Of a DNA stretch of 64,000 nt, positions 23,051 to 34,122 are shown one piece after another. The stretch is taken from assembly GCA_039090855.1 (NCBI GenBank), contig CM077005.1, positions 17,461,921 to 17,525,920 on the forward strand, read 5' to 3'. Every line of letters begins with the position of its first letter. Position 1 is the stretch's first letter. The notes under the pieces were generated by a model. That model ran no database searches. It saw only the letters and a list, made by a program, of their open reading frames with translations, and was not told the origin of the DNA. Position numbers and translations under genes: made by a program. Origin of the DNA: Macrothele yani. Taxonomy: Eukaryota; Arthropoda; Arachnida; Araneae; Macrothelidae.

Positions 23051-24114
23051 ATACACTGGCGGAAAGTGAAAAAAGAACACCAAGAAGGAATTGGCGGACG
23101 ATCATGAAATTTACATATGTTAATGAGGTCGAGGTTTCGTTGGTGTCATATTAATTTCGGGACCAACCGGTGAGCGCTTACGCCACAGCACGGCATAATA
23201 TGCAAATTATCGTCGGTGGTATTTAAGGAGTACGGCGAAGTGAATGTAATCAGTCGTCGGCGTACGGACACGAGCGAAGACCCTGAAGAAGCTGCAATGC
23301 CTGGACATGGAAGACGTGTACGATTTCAGCAGTTATCGGACTTTGAGCGAGGTCGTCTAGTCGGACTCCGCTAGGCCGGGTGGTCGTATCATCGTATTTC
23401 GGAGCGAATTGCACGGGAAGTTTCGGTAGTGGTACGATGGTGGCGTAGATGGTCCGAGGAACATTCTCACTCGAGAAGACGTGGAACCGGGAGTCACAGA
23501 CGAACTGAGGAGCAGACCGATCGACGCATAAGAAGAGCGGCGTTGTCAAGCAGGACATCCACTGCGACGCAAATCTGAGCTGCCGTTGCACCTGAGGTGA
23601 CTGTGCGAACAATCCGCAATCGTCTACTGGATGCAGGACTACGTGCACGTGTGCCTCTGGCATGTGTACCTCTGACTCCAGCCCACCGTCAGGAACGGCT
23701 GCAGTGGTGTCGCCAACGTCTGCACTGGAGAACGCAATGGCGATCTGTCGTGTTCAGCGATGAAAGCAGATTCTGCTTGGGAGCGTCCGATGGCCGTATG
23801 CGTGTTCCGCACAGGGGAGCGTCTCCACCCTTCTTGCATCCGCCAGCGACACACAGGGCCTACACCTGGTCTCCTGGTGTGGGGAGCGATCAGCTATCAC
23901 TCCCGTACACAACTAGTGTTTGTACCGGGTACGTTAAACAGCACCTCCTACATCAACAACATCATTCAGCCCGTTGTTGTGCCATTTGTGAGGTCGGTCC
24001 ATCGTGGTGTTTTCCAGGAAGATCACGCACGCCCACATACGGCACGTGCAACACAACATGCACTTCAGGGTGTGAGACAACTTTATAACGAAGTAAATTT
24101 CTCCGTCATTTTTG

Positions 24115-24186
24115 GTCTACGCCGGGATTCGAACCCGAGTCCGCTTATTCCGGAACAAGTCGCTCTACCAATTGAGCTACGCAGAC
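24115..24186 (-). other. tRNA-like sequence in 3' LTR of family A copy 1
   Basis: 72 nt. Acceptor GTCTGCG pairs with GTAGAC, the D arm is GCTC/GAGC, the A box is TAGCTCAATTGG and the B box GGGTTCGAATCC. The anticodon arm is CTTGT/ATAAG around the 6-nt TCCGGA. The loop is shorter than the canonical 7, so a working anticodon is doubtful. Most likely it serves as an internal Pol III promoter or is a relic. Confidence 0.8.
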
Positions 24187-24495
24187 GTTCATTCTGATTC
24201 CTATTTGCCTTTATGTCGTGTGCGTCCTGCTGGCAGGTACGTCACATCTCCCCCCCCCGAAAGAGGGCCGGGGGCATGGCCCACGGGTCAGCCGTGACCA
24301 TGAATCGTTGCAGGCAGCCATCCGCTGTAGAACGTGCACTTGAGAACTCCCAGTCAATCTGGTGTGTGGAATGCAACGTCACACACATTTATTTTTCGAA
24401 GCGCTGGAGAAGGGATTCTCTGATTTTTCCTATCTCGCGGTGTGGAAATAACATCACACCATTGCGAGATTTTGAACGGTCGGGTCATCCGGATA

Positions 24496-24507
24496 GTTCG
24501 GGCGCCA
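24496..24507 (-). promoter_or_regulatory. Primer-binding site of family A copy 1
   Basis: Minus strand TGGCGCCCGAAC, one base from the 5' LTR. It is complementary to a tRNA 3' end GTTCGGGCGCCA, the end of tRNA-Lys(UUU) used by several retroelements. The match stops at 12 nt. Confidence 0.8.
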
Positions 24508-24538
24508 TTATAACGAAGTTAATTTCTCCGTCATTTCT

Positions 24539-24610
24539 GTCCACGCCAGGATTCGAACCCGGATCCCCTCATTCCGGAATAAGTCGCTCTACCAATTGAG
24601 CTACGCGGAC
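24539..24610 (-). other. tRNA-like sequence in 5' LTR of family A copy 1
   Basis: 72 nt with acceptor GTCCGCG/CGTGGAC, D arm, T arm CCGGG/CCTGG, A box TAGCTCAATTGG and B box GGTTCGAATCC. The anticodon arm is CTTAT/ATGAG, different bases from the other LTR but still paired. Confidence 0.82.
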
Positions 24611-24950
24611 TTTTGTTCTGATTCCTATTTGCCTTTATGTCGTGTGCGTCCTGCTGGCAGGTACGTCACAACTTCCATGGCCTGCACGTTCACCGAATTT
24701 GTCCCCCATTGAGCACGTGTGGGATTTTATGGGACAACGACTTATCCGGTCTCCACGGCCAGCCACGACAATCCCCGATTTACGCGTCCAATTTGAGGAT
24801 GCTTGGAACTCAATACCCCAAACTTACATCCAACATCTGTACGACAGACTCCATGCCAGAATTGCAGAGTGTGACGGAGTTCATGGCGGTTCAACCTCGT
24901 ACTAACCATGTTACATGGAAATGTTATTTTCCCGTTTATCAGCAAATCAC

Positions 24951-26415
24951 GTAACATTATTTCATCATGTTTTACATAAACGTAACAGTATCTCATTGCA
25001 ATATGCGTAAATTATGAGAACCCCATGCTAAATATGATAGAACCCATGACAGAGATCTTGGCACGCGAAAGATGAATAGCATAAATTATATACAAAAATA
25101 GAAAAAGTACCAGGATGCTCTCTCGATATTTTTTTTAACATTTTTTGTATTATAACAATCGGTACGTATATTTTTTTGTTTTGGTTAAAACTTTTTTTTT
25201 TTAGTAAATACATTATCTACTAGAAAATACAGTTGTTTTGTTATATTTTCCCCCTTTTATAAAAAGAATCCGTTTTTGTTTGAAACTTTTTCTTTTATTA
25301 CGTAGTGAATTTTTTCATGCACTAGTAGCGTGCCCGCATGTGAAGAATTATTAGGGAAACGAACTGTCAAACATGGCGAAAGAATTTTTCGACGCCCGTT
25401 GACCTCGGAAAGAAAAAATAGAAAAGAAAAGTGCTTGACAGTAATTACAGCATTGAAATAGATCATTTGCATGCAGGAGGAGTGCATTCCAGTGACTGTT
25501 GCGTCTTCCACACGTGCAAGCTGATTCCAAATCGGAAACCGGAGCACTGCTACAACGAGGAACACGTGGTTAGTTCATGAATTTGTGGGGTAAGGGAAAA
25601 AAGATTCCACGACTACATTTCTCGTACTTTTTGAAAAGAAATGACGAAAATAGAAGCAAAACTCATAATGCGGCTTTTAAAAACATCTAACGAAAAAAAA
25701 AAAAAAAAAAAAAAAACATACTTAACGATTTCGTAGGATTATCAGTACTATAATAAAGAAACATTATGTGAATAAGAATATTATAGAATTACTATATGGA
25801 TTTATTTTATTCACAGTGTCAAAATGTTAGCCATTATTCAGGGATAAGCAATTAATTATTCACAGTGTGATAAACAATAAACTGTTTGAATTTTAGCAAA
25901 TAAGACAATAACATAATAATAAAAATTGTGTGGTCCTGAAATTGCGAAATTTATGAAATAATAGAATTGAGCTTGGCTACGAAATCAAAATAATTACAGA
26001 AATAAAAATACAACTTCAACGAATCATGGCAATTAAGATAAGTATTTACAGTATAATAATACATAACTGATGAAGCTATAATAAAAAGCCCTGCACGTTA
26101 GAGGAACTCAAATTAAATTAAAATATGGCTGTCTAAAGCATAAAATAAAAAACTCAAGGGTGAGCATTGTTCAGCAGCAAAATCAGTTTATTCCCTGGCT
26201 CAGCATGTAGCCATTTAAGGCAATGCATATTCTCTTAAACTCTAATTTTTCATCGCTATTGGCTTTAATTCTTGAACACCTGTTCATTCCTCCTTTCAAG
26301 ACGGTTGGACATACGGCATCACGTCTTTTACCGTTTTCCAAGGTTCCTAGGGCCTCATATGTTGGCGACTAAACCTTTTAGGAAACAAGTAACCAGAATT
26401 TTTTTCAAAATTGTT
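24951..26415. other. No recognisable gene; AT-rich
   Basis: AT-rich with poly-T (about 25190) and poly-A (about 25694-25715) runs. Frames on the minus strand (25028-25565) look like chance. The right end of the Tc1-like copy was not found here. Confidence 0.45.
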
Positions 26416-26420
26416 GAAGT

Positions 26421-26990
26421 GCACAAATTTTGAAGATGACAATCCGTTTTTTGGTGTAAACATGACAAGGATGGTAAGTCAGATAATATCCGAAAACTTT
26501 ACAATTGAGCGGAAATCAAACTCGCGTCTCCTAGAAAGCGCCCAGGCATTCTAACCCTTACACCACCCAGAACGACCAAGTCTCAAGCTTCTGATTAATT
26601 TGAATATAACCATCACAGGATGCGCCAGTCGAAGTAATCGGTATTCATGTTTAGCGAATCTGGAGGTTAAGAATCCTATCCCGTGATTGCCCGGAGGAAC
26701 AGATAAATCATGAATGGAATACGGGATTACACCATACAATAAAAATTTTGAAGATGACAATCCGATTTTTGGTGTAAATATGAGAAGGTTATGATTATAT
26801 TGAAATTAATCGGAAACCTGAGACTTGGTTGTTCTGGGTGGTGTAGTGTAACCTATCTGGGAGACGCGGATTCGATTCCCGCTCAGGACAACAAGTTTTC
26901 GAATATTATTTGACTTACTATCCTGGTCATATTTACACCAAAAACGGATTATCATCTTCAAAATTTGTATTGTATAGTGTAATCCCGTAT
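26421..26990. repeat. tRNA-like repeat family S3, inverted copies
   Basis: Left copy (26421-26625, minus) and right copy (about 26770-26990, plus) share gaagatgacaatccgttttt, gaatataacc/ggttatattgaaattaatc and a tRNA-like core with B box GGATTCGATTCCC (plus, right copy). The middle contains a further partial tail (about 26710-26775). A third copy is at 38042-38330. Confidence 0.75.
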
Positions 26991-27139
26991 TCCATTCATT
27001 ATTGAAGTGTGCTTCAAATTTTGAGCCTTCATTTCTTGATCTGTATACTGTATCTGTATCAGTAATGTTTACGATGCTACACAAATTTCAATTCTGATTA
27101 TTTCGCATAGATTATAACACTTCTTTAGGAGATCAAAGG

Positions 27140-28564
27140 GGTAAACGGTAAAAATACCCCCGGAGAAAATACCCCTGAAAACCGGAAAGCGAAAAAATTC
27201 CCCGGAAGAAATACCCCCAGAACAAACGGTTTACTGTAAACTGCCACACAGGAACACAGATGTGTGGCAGTGTTCCAGAGTGGCAATTTACCGGCAACCC
27301 TGCCACACATCTTTCAGCAACTTGACCACAAAAGTTAAAAAAAGGTGGGGGGGGGCTATAATGATTGCCGTTTCTGGGCCTATATTTATTGAGAATTGAA
27401 TTGGGAACTCCAAACGAATTTCGGGAAAACGTTCCATGTAAGGCAAACGAGAATTGTACTTTAATTTGAAGAAATAAATTGCCGAGGTACACTTGGTTGG
27501 GGGGGGGGTGCTCTACCCTGAACTTCCGTAATATTAGATTCTGCGCCGCTGGAGTTTGTCAGTGTATCCAGGCTGTTCCCCTTAAAGCGGCCGCGAGGTT
27601 CGTGAGCTGGGGGTGGAGATTCCCCCAAAATGTTAAAATGGACGTAGAGCTGTAAACATTAGTACCATGCTTTATATAATGATTCTGTACACGACCACGA
27701 ATTTTCAGGAGGAGGGGTGAATTCACCCTCCCCAAGTTTCTAAGAGCGCAGACAAGTGTTCAAGGTAAAGGATTTGCTCGCAATTTCTATGCTTCATGTT
27801 ATGTTTAATGGTAACTATGTTATGCCCTTCCCCCTCTCCCAGAAATTTGGTGAAGCCTGTGAAAGGGATACGAGGTGATGGTTTGAAGGGCTCTACCCCC
27901 AACTTCCGTAATTTTATATTCTGGACCTCTAGAGTCGGTCAGTGTATCCTCGATGTTACCCCTGAATAGCTCTTAGAAACTAAGGGAGGGGGGGGAGAAT
28001 CATTATATAAAGCATGGTACTAATGTTTACAGCTCTACGTCCATTTTAACATTTTGGGGGAAAGTCCCCCCCAAGCTCATGGACCTCTCGCACACTTCAA
28101 GGGGAACTTCCTGGATACACTGGCAGACTCCAGCGGCCCAGAATATAATATTACGGAAGTTCAGGGTAGAGCACCCCCCCCCCCCCCAACCAAGTGTACC
28201 TCGGCAATTTATTTCTTCAAATTAAAGTAGAATTCTTGCTTGCCTTACATGGAACGTTTTCACGAAATTCGTTTGGAGTTCCCAATTCAGTTCTCAATAA
28301 ATATAGGCCCAGAAGCGGCAATCTCTATAGCCCGCCCCCCCCCCCTTGAACTTTTGTAGCCAAGTTGCGGAAGATGTGTGGCACGGTTGCCGGTAAATTG
28401 CCACATCGGAACACTGCCACACATCAGTGTTCTTGTTGTATGGCAGTTTACAGTGAACCGTTTGTTCTGGGAGTATTTCTTCCGGGGGTATTTTTTCCGA
28501 GGGCATTTTTTCCGCTTTTCAGTTTTCAGTGGCATCTTCTGCGGGGGTATTTTTACCTACATCT
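27140..28564. mobile_element. Long-terminal-inverted-repeat foldback element (MULE-like)
   Basis: Arms of about 565-620 bp (27140-27755 and 27975-28564) are reverse complements, sharing gccacacatctt, ccaaccaagtgtacct, atgttaaaatggacgtagag and tttctaagagc blocks. GATCAAAGG occurs directly before and after (27131-27139 and 28565-28573), a 9-bp duplication typical of MULE elements. The spacer has no transposase frame. Poly-C/poly-G tracts differ in length between arms, so the arms have diverged since insertion. Confidence 0.85.
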
Positions 28565-28573
28565 GATCAAAGG

Positions 28574-29100
28574 TGTTCGGGCAGAAAATGATAGAAATCA
28601 TGTTAAAATCATTACCTGCGTTTTTCACCATTTTCTGCTTAAATGTTAATTTGAAGTTAATGGGGAATTTAAATAAAATTATCCTTGTGTTTAAGCATGT
28701 CGGTGTATGAAAGAAATTATATATAGTTTAGAATTTATTAGCTGTTCTTCCACTCTTTTGGCACACTATGTTATGAAAAGAAACATTCAGCCATTTTTGC
28801 GTATTTACATAAGTAACAGCTTCGCGATAAGTACACAGTAAACAATTTTCAGAAATTCTGGAGCCACTTTCCGTCATTTTTTTCGTGAATTAACGAAGCA
28901 TATTTCTGATGCAACCTTTTCCGTTAAATGACGGAAAGAAACCTGAATTTCACGAATGTTTCGTACCATGGGAAAATTATGAATTTTCAGAAACCTTTCC
29001 GCAGTTTCTTTCTTATATTGACGGTAAATTACCGTTTGTGCAAATGTGTTAACGAAAAATTCGGAATTTTCAGAAACCTTTCAGCAATTCCTTTCGTATA
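28574..29100. other. Degraded cgtgaatt-type repeat, no gene
   Basis: Several short related phrases (aattttcagaaacctttccg, ttaacgaaaaattcgg, ttccgtcatttttttcgtg) recur at 28850-29100 and again just after 29810, so an older repeat was split by the TTAA-flanked MITE. Confidence 0.5.
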
Positions 29101-29104
29101 TTAA

Positions 29105-29806
29105 GGCTGTCTTTAAATGAGGTAAGGGAAATTCTATCCTATATCTGCAATGTAAATTTTTTTGAACACATTTTTCTCAAAGACTGTTACTTTGTAGTGT
29201 TTGAAATTTTGAGCACAAATAAAAACGGCCTATAGCTAACATATGCCACAGTTATTTTTTCGAAAAAATTGTTAGAATATTTTTAAAATTCAATTTATCT
29301 GACTCGAAAGCATTCCAATTTGGGCGCTAGATGGCGCGATAAGTTAGCTTAGCAGTGTTTCTGTCTGGAAGAAACGAGATATCTCATTTCTGTCTGATTT
29401 TTTTTTTTAATTATCTGGGCCAAAAAGAAATAATCAATGGGGCCAAAAGTGAGACTGGAATCTTGTCTCCCATAAATCTTCTTAAATCCTAACGTACGTT
29501 CATTTTTTGAAGAGAAAATGTTTACATTAGCTGAGAACCCATGAATTTGAGCTATAGAAACTCCGTCTACCTACTAAGCTCCACCCCAAATAACGTCATT
29601 GGTTAAAACACAACAGCGCGTATTTTGTCTTTTAATTCTGGAACCAACGAGAGACCGCTTCCATTCTGAATATGGCGAGGCCTGCAGTGATTCGCTTACG
29701 CCAACTTCTGGGACAGTCCCTCAAGAAATAAAGGCCAAGCCCAAGGATTGATTTTTTGCGCCATCTATCGCAGAAGATGAATCATAACACTCATTGAAAG
29801 ACAGCC
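29105..29806. mobile_element. TTAA-flanked MITE (piggyBac-like)
   Basis: Ends GGCTGTCTTTAAATGAG and its complement (CTCATTGAAAGACAGCC) are inverted, 16 of 17 matching, and each is bounded by TTAA (29101-29104 and 29807-29810), the target of piggyBac transposases. 702 bp, no transposase frame. Confidence 0.85.
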
Positions 29807-29810
29807 TTAA

Positions 29811-30284
29811 CGGAAAAATTCCGTCCTCACTTTTTCCGTGTCCGTATGACGAGAAATTCCAGGTAATAGGAGCGATTGGTGAGAATACTTGAGGTTTCAT
29901 GTTAACTTTTAAATTTCAATCGTCTGTCGAATTTTGAAGTTCCGTAGCGAGATCGGATTCTGTGGATAGCATATCGCATTAATTTTGTTTATTGTGGCAC
30001 TGGATATTTCTTCTCCTCTCCCTATTTTGTGCACCAGCTATTTTATATGTATATATTCATATATAGTGTGTTATTGTAAGAAACCAGGTACTTAACCTAT
30101 TGTGCAGATGATTATACGATGTCTATGTATCAGTCTTTGGACAACTTAAGGCAAAAGCTATTATAGTTATCAAGAGTAAATTTTATATTTAGGAGCTTTT
30201 TTTCTATGAAAAAGTACATTTCACTTTTTTTACGCTTTCTAACCGTATGTTGAAGAAGCGTATGTGTTTCAGCTTTGTCCGTCT
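29811..30284. other. No recognisable gene
   Basis: First about 50 bp continue the repeat split by the MITE. The rest is AT-rich unique-looking DNA. Confidence 0.4.
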
Positions 30285-30890
30285 GTCAGCACGATAACTC
30301 GCGTGAAAATCGTTCGATTTCGATGAAATGTTAGTATGTGGTAGGGGACCACTCGGGGATGAAACCTGCTGAAAATGGAAGAAGTAGGGTCAAAGGTCAA
30401 GACATAGGAGCGGGGTCCATTCCATTGTCCTTATGCGTCATAACGTGCGTAAAAATGGTTCAATTTCGATGAAATTTTAGTATGTGGTAGGGAACCCCCT
30501 TAGAACAAAACCTGTTGAAAATTGACGAAATGGGGTCAAAGGTCAGGACATAGGAGCGGGATCCATTCCATTGCATTTGTGCGTCATAACTTACGTAAAA
30601 ATGCTTCGATTACGACAAAACTTTATCATGTGGTTTCGGAGGTATACTGAACCGGTCCTGTTGAATATATTCGAAATGGGGTCAAAGGTCAGGACACAAG
30701 AGGGAGATTTATTCCACAGCCATTATCTTCGTAACTTGACTTAAAATGCTTCTATTGCGACAAAACTTTAGTATGTTGTTCCGGAGGTACTGAACCGGTT
30801 CTGCTTAATGTAATCGAAAAGGGGTCAAAGGTCAGGGCACAGGAGGGAGATTTATTTCCCAGCCATTATCCTCATAACTTGAGTAATTAT
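30285..30890. repeat. ~145-bp tandem repeat, 4 copies, each with a DR1-like motif
   Basis: Units contain gataactcgcgtgaaaatcgt-like, tttagtatgtggt and then GGGGTCAAAGGTCA. The last motif lies at 30386-30399 (A in first position), 30532-30545, 30678-30691 and 30821-30834, spacing 146, 146, 143. It fits RGGTCAAAGGTCA, the direct repeat with one spacer base bound by HNF4/RXR-type nuclear receptors. Confidence 0.88.
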
Positions 30891-31084
30891 TTCTGGTATG
30901 TTGGAAAGCGTATTATAATCAATGCATTGCATGATTTTACTAACTTGTTAAAGATAACTGAAAGTCATTGTCAACTTAAAAAAATAAAGTTGCAAAGCAT
31001 TTTGTTGCTTCGAAAAATCACGATGAGAAATGCTTAATTTGTGAAAGGTCCTCGTACAAATATATATATATATATATATATATA

Positions 31085-32915
31085 TTCTATAAAGAAGATA
31101 CCTAAGCAAAAAAATACAGATATAATTTTGACTCACACCTAGTACAACATAGAAAAGGTTATGTATCTACCTGTGTGAGTAAAAGGAGAAAAGATAAAAA
31201 AATAAAATAAAACTACTGAATGTAGAAGGTGTCGAGAATACTGAGCCTTGGCTTTATCAAGGACCAGCAAAAACTCTGCATTTTCTCACTTCCACAAAGA
31301 CCTAGTTGGAAATGGGTTTCTGCAAGGCCATAGATGCAAGTAACATTCCCACCTAAAATAGTTTAAAATATATATATATGTCATGTCCTCCGTAGAGTTG
31401 CATGACCTAGCACTAGTTAACAATTTCGCTTGCATCCATTAACCTTACTGGCCCGACCCATGCTCTTCATCTGTTACTATTAAACAGAGAGAAGAAGATT
31501 AAAGAGAACTCAAGCTGTGAGAGTGACATAATAATTAGAAATGATTTTCAGCCATAACGAAACGCCAAGTTCGTTTGAGAGAGAATTTAAACCTGAAAAT
31601 CAATGCAAAAGAAATCCAAATTTTTACATTGCAATTAAAAAAGGAAATATTAATTTTTAACGAACAGATTTTTGAAAGAAAACTTGAGTCTAAAACCCCT
31701 ACTCTACAACTTATGACAGCACGAAAACGAGAATAAGTTAAAGATAATAATTAACTAAAGAAAACTTTGTGAAAGTTATATACCTTAAACAGTTAGTTGC
31801 AATATGTACAAAGTATTTCAGCAGTGCTTTAAGTGCATAATTAATTAGTTATTAAGAACTTAACTACTTTGAAAAAACAGCGCATAGAAAAGGAACAAGC
31901 TTAGCCATCTTCTGTTCCTAGGTACCCCAAAAGACGCTCAAAGTTACAAAGAAAAGAAAGAGTTAAAACCCGCAAAAATGTTAACAGACAAACCAACGCC
32001 TAAAAGCTGAAAAGCTAAAAAACAACAGAGAAAAAGTACATGAAGTACAAACATTGAACTTATAAAACCTAGAACCCAAAAACAAGGAAGAGAGCTTACC
32101 TCTTGTGTGACAAAAAACTTTTCTCCTCACAAGAGAAGAACATGGCTGACCTCTTCCGCCACTCCCTAGTTGCTGGGGGGCAGTGAGGGTGGGGCTGATG
32201 GCCTCCTCATACAGCAAGAAACCAACGCGCGGATATTTTAACCAGAGAAAAAAATATATATAAACTTAAGACTGTGGATCTGTATGATCAGAAAGAGCAG
32301 AATTAACTCTCCAGAATACATGAGAAATATTATAAAATACACGAGCAGTGTATTTAATAATCTTTGCATGTATTAAATCACCTTAGTGAGCTTCTATAGA
32401 TTAATCAGAATCTTATTAATTTTAATGTTGGTTTTACTATTTTTAGTATAGCTATCCTAGTGATGAATAACTAGTTTTCTTTTTTTATTTGTTTTTATAT
32501 TCTTTTATAAACAGATTTTTAAGCTTTTTTTGTGATTTTGTTTATATTATTTAATTTTTTGTTTTAATAGGACCGTCATATCCATAGCACTAAGGTTCCT
32601 TTAGGTAGTTAATATGCATCCTCTAGCCAACTTCCTTACGGCTTTGATTGGTCAGAATCATATTATTAACTGTGTAGAAAATTAAAGCAGATCTGCCAAC
32701 CTTACTCTATTATTCAGAATAATTTTTCTTAAAGTTCTTTTGATGAAAGAAGAAGGAATTTCGTTCTCTAGAAAACTTTCTAATAGTATATTAATGTGGT
32801 AATTGAAGTCCAAATTGTTGCTGCAAATTCTTGAAATTCTTAGGACCTGAGAAATTAGTACATTCTCAATTACTTTGGTTGAAATGTTATTATTCCAGTG
32901 TAGATATTTAATTAC
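31085..32915 (-). repeat. Left arm of a 1831-bp inverted repeat (PLE 3' part, minus strand)
   Basis: Reverse complement of 33889-35719, the same length to the base, with only a few mismatches (ttagcc against ttatgc near 31905; one C fewer near 31700). It carries the 3' 77 codons of the reverse transcriptase and the downstream sequence in reverse. The outer edge joins a (TA)n tract (31059-31084). Confidence 0.95.
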
Positions 32916-34122
32916 TGAAAGGTCACTCTCCAAACTACAAGACCAATTTATTTTTACCACTACGGATAAAGCTAGCAATAATTTTGCAATTATCTGTAAG
33001 AAGTTCTATTTTGAATTGTTAACTATGGAACTCAATAATAGAGTAACATACGAGCCCGTAAGTTATTCTACCAAGCAGTTAGAAAATCGGTTTAAGGCAT
33101 TCTTCAAGAAACTTAAAATTCCACAAACTAGAAGATATGAGCCTGAATTTCCATTTCTTTTTGCAACGGTTAAGTTTCATAAGGATCCTGTGAAGTTCAG
33201 GTTCATAGCTAGTGGAGTAAGGAGTCATAAAAAGAAAATAGATCTTGCTTTTGAAGATGTCTTAAAGAAGGTTTTGAAACACATTAGAAACTGTTCTAAC
33301 TTGATGTACAGAGATTTTTGGATAATTAATAATAATGCAGAAGTAATTTCTACTATACTCAAAGTTTGTCCCCTAGATATTAATAGTTATGATTTTGAAA
33401 ACCTATATACTAATCTGCCTCTATCAGATATAATCACTACCTTTAAAGAGCTGTATGCAGAATTTAAACTTAACCAATTTGTTAATGTAGGAACTTGGAA
33501 CTCTTATCTCAATTGCTGCATAGAAAATAACCATATCTTATATAATAATACTCTCTATAAGCAAGTGAACGGTATTCCCATGGGAACATCAACGTCCACG
33601 AATATCGCTAATCTATTCCTGTTCTTTAAGGAATATAAATTCATTAAAAATCACCCCACCTGCTCAGATAACTACCTTTACACTTTTAGATATATTGATG
33701 ATCTGCTGTGTATCAATAATTCAGAAGTTATAGAGAGTGATTTTGATAATATCTATCCTAGCTCTCTTAACTTATGTAAAACCAACCACAGTAATCAGGA
33801 ACTTGAGTTCCTAGACTTAAGCATTAAGCTCAACAGAGGTAACCCATCTATTAGCCTCTTTGATAAAAGAGTTAATTTTCCTTTCAAAGTAATTAAATAT
33901 CTACACTGGAATAATAACATTTCAACCAAAGTAATTGAGAATGTACTAATTTCTCAGGTCCTAAGAATTTCAAGAATTTGCAGCAACAATTTGGACTTCA
34001 ATTACCACATTAATATACTATTAGAAAGTTTTCTAGAGAACGAAATTCCTTCTTCTTTCATCAAAAGAACTTTAAGAAAAATTATTCTGAATAATAGAGT
34101 AAGGTTGGCAGATCTGCTTTAA
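32875..34122 (+). pseudogene. Penelope-like reverse transcriptase, N-terminally truncated
   Basis: An intact 415-codon frame from ATG to TAA. RT features in order: DKASNN (residues 31-36), FATVKFHKDPVKFRFIASG (PKLHK-like block), motif A YDFENLYTN (D173), motif B GIPMGTS (233-239), motif C YIDD (273-276) and FLDLSI. The DK-, LYTN, GIPMG, YIDD and FLDL pattern is that of Penelope-like elements (PLEs) and close relatives. No GIY-YIG endonuclease is present. Only the first 14 codons lie in the inverted left arm, so the natural N-terminus is lost and the ATG may be fortuitous. The last 77 codons lie in the right arm. RT activity is possible from motifs, but the gene is likely incomplete. Confidence 0.85.

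Larger units (their letters stand above)
24084..24670 (-). mobile_element. tRNA-bearing miniature LTR retrotransposon, family A, copy 1
   Basis: A 587-bp insertion into the Tc1 gene with a 4-bp target duplication ACTT (24080-24083 and 24671-24674). Direct terminal repeats 24084-24246 and 24509-24670 begin TGTGACGTACC and end CGTTATA on the minus strand. Next to the 5' LTR is TGGCGCCCGAAC (minus strand of 24496-24507), a likely tRNA primer-binding site. Upstream of the 3' LTR is a G-rich purine tract (24247-24259). The internal region is 262 bp with no coding potential. Each LTR holds a 72-nt tRNA-like sequence. Size and layout fit terminal-repeat retrotransposons in miniature (TRIMs); mobilisation in trans is inferred. 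Confidence 0.88.
23297..24905 (+). pseudogene. Tc1-like transposase, disrupted
   Basis: From MPGHGRRVRFQQLSDFERG through paired HTH domains to TVRTIRNRLLDAGLRA, the DDE domain (FSDESRF) and the far side of the insertion (SPNLSPIEHVWDFMGQRL), ending near VHGGSTSY. Stops occur at LR*AGW and QI*AAVA, with frame loss after 23800 (MRV-P-HR), besides the LTR-element insertion after 24083. The second catalytic aspartate region reads QEDHA rather than QDNA. The gene is dead. Confidence 0.9.
23054..24950 (+). mobile_element. Tc1-like DNA transposon, copy 1 (interrupted, right end lost)
   Basis: Starts cactggcggaaagtgaaaaa after TA, the same left terminal repeat as the complete copy at 57882-59311. 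Similarity to that copy ends near 24946; the right terminal repeat is missing. A 587-bp LTR element (24084-24670) sits in the transposase gene and created a 4-bp ACTT duplication. Confidence 0.92.

Noticed and set aside
24112..24599. Overlapping frames of 61-128 codons on plus
   Set aside because: They lie across the tRNA-bearing LTR element, antisense to it, with no protein similarity.
25257..25565. 102-codon minus-strand frame
   Set aside because: No domain, no repeat relationship and biased composition; not supported as a gene.
32195..32235. Hammerhead ribozyme in the PLE arm (ctgatgg ... gaaac)
   Set aside because: PLEs often carry hammerheads, but the core needs CUGANGA and a stem II here cannot be formed; cagatgaag near 35330 also fails. 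A covariance search could still find a diverged one.
32682..32978. 98-codon minus-strand frame as a separate gene
   Set aside because: It is the inverted copy of the RT C-terminus in the left arm, with a chance N-terminal extension from the antisense of the central part.
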